Assembly: GCA_964415795.1 (NCBI GenBank)
Contig: CAYQBN010000022.1
Span: 1 to 26,513 of the forward strand
Origin: CALITV01 sp964415795
GTDB lineage: Bacteria; UBP6; UBA1177; JAKLFG01
DNA length: 26,513 nt
Reading direction: 5' to 3'
Positions 24,134-26,513 of the stretch are shown here, one piece after another. Below the pieces are notes generated by a model. That model was given only the letters and a program-made list of their open reading frames with translations, searched no databases and was not told the DNA's origin. The position numbers and the translations under genes were made by a program. The stretch's first letter is position 1. Each line of letters starts with the position of its first letter.

Positions 24134-25312
24134 TCAGTTGGCGATCGTTATCTCTTCGATCGGTTCTATCTCGCCCGTGAGGGAACGGAGTTTCCCCTGT
24201 TCCATGACATAGGTGTTCTCCATACCGACGATGCCCCAGCCGGGAACGAACACCTTCGGCTCGATGGCGATCGTCATGCCGTTCTCGAAAGGTATTTTCT
24301 GTTTGGCCGCAATGACCGGCAACTGATTGACCTCGACGCCGATGCCGTGGCCGAGGAATCTGACCTTCGCATCGAGTCCCATGAAGCCGTCGCGCCACGA
24401 GCAAGTTCCGACAAGCGAGGTAGCATAGTTCCACGCCTCCTCGCCGGTGATTCCGGGGGTGATGAATGAGACGATCTTGGCAAGGAACAAGCTCAGTTCA
24501 CCATAGAGGCACGCGATGTCGTCAGCGGGTTTGCCGACAAAGTAGGTGCGCGTCGAGTCGGCGGCGTAGCCATGGCACGCGCCGATGAAATCGACGACGA
24601 AGTAGCGTTCGATCGTTTCTCCCGAGGCGCCCTGCGCGACGGCGGGGGAGAGCCCCTTGCCGCCGATAGGAAAGTCGGTATAGGTCGGTTCGAGGGCCGA
24701 GGTGCCTGTGACGACGAGGCTCAGCGCCCCTTCCATCTGCGGTCCCCGGAGCCGGAACGACCCGGGATGACCGAGTTCGCGGCGTGCATAGGACTCGATA
24801 GCAACCTGAAGATCGATATCGCGCATTCCGGGGTGGTATGCCTCGCGCGCGTAGCGGTGCACGGCACGGTTGATAGTGGCTGCTTTTTCGATGATCGCGA
24901 TCTCTGACGGCGATTTCACCATCTTGGTAAAGGCGAGTGGAAAAGAAATGTCTACGAGTTTCGCCTCTGGCGGCACCATTTTAGCGGCGAGAAGATCGCG
25001 TTCGGCGACCGTCGTGACATCGGCGGCAAAACCGATGACCGTATACCGTGCAATGAATGAGCGTATGTGGTCGGTGTCAAACGGTTCTACCACCAGTGAC
25101 GACTCGCGGCGGGCGCGTTCAAGATACTTGCGGACGAAGTAGCGGGCCTCTCCCTCGGCGGGGATCACCAGTATCCCCCGCTGGACCGAACCGGTAAAAT
25201 AGAAGAGGTCGCTGTTGGCAGAAAGAAGCGCCGCGCCGACTTTTTGTTCGCCGAGTCTTTTTTGGAAACGGTCGATGCGCCGGGTTAATTCCTCATGCGA
25301 AAAGAGCCTCAT
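24134..25312 (-). CDS. M24-family Xaa-Pro aminopeptidase (PepP/PepQ-like)
   Basis: This protein of about 392 residues has a creatinase-type N-terminal domain (1-160) and a pita-bread catalytic domain. All five metal ligands are there: Asp in VVDFIGA, Asp in AADSTRTY, His in GHGIGVEVNQLP, Glu in AIEPKVF and Glu in GMENTYVM. It should remove N-terminal residues before proline in peptides, in the cytoplasm. I chose ATG 25312 over the ATG at 25345 because the latter lies inside the promoter (TATAGT at 25344-25349) and lacks a ribosome-binding site, while GGGAG stands nine bases before 25312. The neighbour sppA shares the operon. Exact specificity is not visible. Confidence 0.92.
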   Translation of the reverse strand: MRLFSHEELTRRIDRFQKRLGEQKVGAALLSANSDLFYFTGSVQRGILVIPAEGEARYFVRKYLERARRESSLVVEPFDTDHIRSFIARYTVIGFAADVTTVAERDLLAAKMVPPEAKLVDISFPLAFTKMVKSPSEIAIIEKAATINRAVHRYAREAYHPGMRDIDLQVAIESYARRELGHPGSFRLRGPQMEGALSLVVTGTSALEPTYTDFPIGGKGLSPAVAQGASGETIERYFVVDFIGACHGYAADSTRTYFVGKPADDIACLYGELSLFLAKIVSFITPGITGEEAWNYATSLVGTCSWRDGFMGLDAKVRFLGHGIGVEVNQLPVIAAKQKIPFENGMTIAIEPKVFVPGWGIVGMENTYVMEQGKLRSLTGEIEPIEEITIAN

Positions 25313-25343
25313 GGTATCATTCTCCCTTTTCACAGACCGCTTC

Positions 25344-25371
25344 ACTATAGCGCAGTTGACGCCATTGGCAA
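25344..25371 (-). promoter_or_regulatory. Sigma-70-type promoter of the M24 peptidase-sppA operon
   Basis: On the minus strand TTGCCA (25366-25371), 16 bp, TATAGT (25344-25349). The first T of the -35 box is the last T of the terminator's T-run of the gene upstream, so the two sites touch. The expected start near 25337 excludes the upstream ATG at 25345. Confidence 0.7.
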
Positions 25372-25400
25372 AAAAAAGGCCCTCCCGGACGGGGAGGGCC
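25371..25400 (-). terminator. Rho-independent terminator of the surface-protein gene
   Basis: Read on the minus strand, GGCCCTCCC, a five-base loop, GGGAGGGCC and seven Ts. The stem is nine perfect, GC-rich pairs. It begins about 22 bp after the stop codon of the DTGT-repeat protein gene. Confidence 0.92.
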
Positions 25401-25422
25401 GAATAAGCAGGTAGAAAAAGAC

Positions 25423-26513
25423 CTACTCTTTGGGGCAGACAGTAACTCCCGAGAGCTGGCTCGAAATGTCGCCGATCGGTGTTTCGGTCGGGTGGTAGAC
25501 CTTCGCGTTGGTGACGCCGAGAGTGATCGATCCGCCGCTTGCCTGAGTCGTGTTGACCGCCGCCGTCACATTGGTCGTTCCGCTAAAACAATAGGCGAGC
25601 AGGCAGGCATCCTGGCCGACCGCATTAAGGAGCACGAGAGTAGCACTTCCCTGTTTGGTCGGGTCCATGTCATACTGGCCCGGGGTCACCGCGTCAGTCG
25701 GGAACATGAGCTGGACGATAGGATTGGCGATGGTTTGCCCGGCAGCTGACTGTTGCATGACAATGATGGAGGCGGGATTGGTGCCATCAGATGCGACATG
25801 GATGGCGAGCGCGAGGTTCTGCGATGCACCAGCCGGTGGTATCGGCTTGTTGGTAGTGCCATAGGTGCCGGTGAAGACCGCCTGCATGACGACGCCCGAC
25901 ATGTTCGACTGGATCTGGGTGTTGAGGTCACCGTCGCCGTCGTAGATGTAGTTGAACGCGGTGCTGTTCGCGTTCACCGTTCCATAAGCCGGCACATTCT
26001 CGTTGATGAGGCATGCGTCGAGTTCATCGGCACAGTTGGTGTCCGCGCAGGTGTTGCACGACTCGGTAGTACCGCTCGCGCCGCACTCGGTCGCACAGTT
26101 GTTCTCGAGACAGGTCATCAGCGCGTCAAACTTCGCCTTGCCGTCGGCCGAGCCGGCGTCGTAGCAGGCTTGAAGACAGGCTTGGTCGCCATCGGCACAG
26201 TCACCCATGCAGGTGTTGATCTCACTGCAGGACTTTTCACCGGTCGCCGTGTCGGTGTCGGGGATGGTGTCGGTGTCGGTCCCACTCTGGCAGCTGCTCG
26301 TGTCCCAGCCGGAGCAGTCTGTCTTGCAGGTCGCAAAGCCACTCGCGAAGCCGAGTTCGGTGCAGTCCTTCGCGCCGCCGTCGCACACCTCGCCATTGTC
26401 GGTGATGCCATTGCCGCAGGTCGCGACGGTGTCGGTGTCGGTCCCGGTGTCGGTCCCGGTGTCGGTGCCCGTGTCGGTACCCGTGTCGGTGCCCGTGTCG
26501 GTGCCCGTGTCGG
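25423..26513 (-). CDS. Cys-rich surface protein with Asp-Thr-Gly-Thr repeats, N-terminus beyond the right edge
   Basis: The frame is open from the right edge to the TAG at 25423, giving at least 363 codons; the real start and any signal peptide lie outside the window, and the GTG at 26388 is not a likely start because the coding pattern continues upstream. In order: a DTGT/DTDT repeat linker; CGNGITDNGEVCDGG, a Cys-containing motif common in myxobacterial-type surface proteins; TELGFASGFATCKTDCSGWDTSSC; a second DTDT linker; a Cys-rich four-helix-like region of about 85 residues with at least twelve cysteines (CSEINTCMGDCADGDQACLQAC onward is Cys at regular spacing); and a C-terminal beta-rich domain of about 170 residues with no recognised family. 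Probably an outer-membrane or exported protein stabilised by disulfides. No catalytic motif is visible. Confidence 0.85.
   Translation of the reverse strand, partial: DTGTDTGTDTGTDTGTDTGTDTGTDTDTVATCGNGITDNGEVCDGGAKDCTELGFASGFATCKTDCSGWDTSSCQSGTDTDTIPDTDTATGEKSCSEINTCMGDCADGDQACLQACYDAGSADGKAKFDALMTCLENNCATECGASGTTESCNTCADTNCADELDACLINENVPAYGTVNANSTAFNYIYDGDGDLNTQIQSNMSGVVMQAVFTGTYGTTNKPIPPAGASQNLALAIHVASDGTNPASIIVMQQSAAGQTIANPIVQLMFPTDAVTPGQYDMDPTKQGSATLVLLNAVGQDACLLAYCFSGTTNVTAAVNTTQASGGSITLGVTNAKVYHPTETPIGDISSQLSGVTVCPKE
26428..26513 (-). repeat. 12-bp coding tandem repeat (DTGT units)
   Basis: About seven copies of a 12-bp unit (GTGTCGGTNCCC on the plus strand) run to the window edge and encode Asp-Thr-Gly-Thr on the minus strand. 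The period is a multiple of three, so copy-number change would lengthen or shorten the linker without a frameshift. A short related DTDT stretch lies at 26248-26283. Confidence 0.85.

Noticed and set aside
26428..26513. Short regular repeats as a CRISPR array
   Set aside because: The 12-bp units are contiguous, in frame and encode DTGT; there are no spacers.
1..26513. tRNA, rRNA, phage, transposase, toxin-antitoxin or restriction genes
   Set aside because: Looked for on both strands and none seen; gene content is metabolic, envelope and signalling.

Overview
The window is 26.5 kb of GC-rich, gene-dense bacterial DNA. It carries 21 protein genes (two cut by the window edges), no RNA genes, no CRISPR array and no insertion sequence. 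Three traits suggest an anaerobic or facultatively anaerobic Gram-negative-type bacterium: ferredoxin-linked 2-oxoacid oxidoreductases, several Cys-anchored lipoproteins, and Asp-Thr-rich, Cys-rich surface proteins. The surface-protein style resembles Myxococcota and other former Deltaproteobacteria. That placement is an inference; no phylogenetic marker here settles it. Most promoters read as ordinary sigma-70 type (TTGAC-like, 16-17 bp, TATAGT-like).

Layout. (1) 1-4641, minus strand: a chemosensory operon with promoter at 4614-4641, in the order STAS protein, second STAS protein, CheY, CheA, CheW, then an HPt protein running off the left edge. No receptor, CheR or CheB is visible. (2) 4677-7330, minus: a four-subunit 2-ketoisovalerate-type ferredoxin oxidoreductase in the order delta, alpha, beta, gamma. 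(3) 7615-9676, plus: uridine kinase and a PBP4-type D,D-carboxypeptidase. (4) 9679-13221, minus: a 787-residue modular lipoprotein followed by a YbdG-like MscS channel. (5) 13310-15741, plus: a small lipoprotein, dephospho-CoA kinase and a lipoprotein of the 5'-nucleotidase family. (6) 15719-18250, minus: an indolepyruvate ferredoxin oxidoreductase with both subunits fused in one chain. (7) 18477-22311, plus: an MFS/POT-like transporter, a membrane-anchored ankyrin protein, a small membrane protein, an ABC permease-like protein and an ABC ATPase with degenerate motifs. (8) 22328-25371, minus: an M24 peptidase and SppA. (9) 25371-26513, minus: a Cys-rich surface protein with DTGT repeats, open at the right edge and ended by a strong terminator.

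Working together, the Vor-type and Ior-type enzymes oxidise branched-chain and aromatic 2-oxoacids and reduce ferredoxin, as in amino-acid fermentation. The peptide-type transporter and the M24 peptidase could supply amino acids; this link is inferred. The most unusual parts are the chemosensory operon with two STAS proteins plus an extra HPt protein, the transporter-ankyrin-ABC operon, and a perfect 8-bp palindrome between the Ior and transporter promoters. I see no clear-cut new defence or mobile system.
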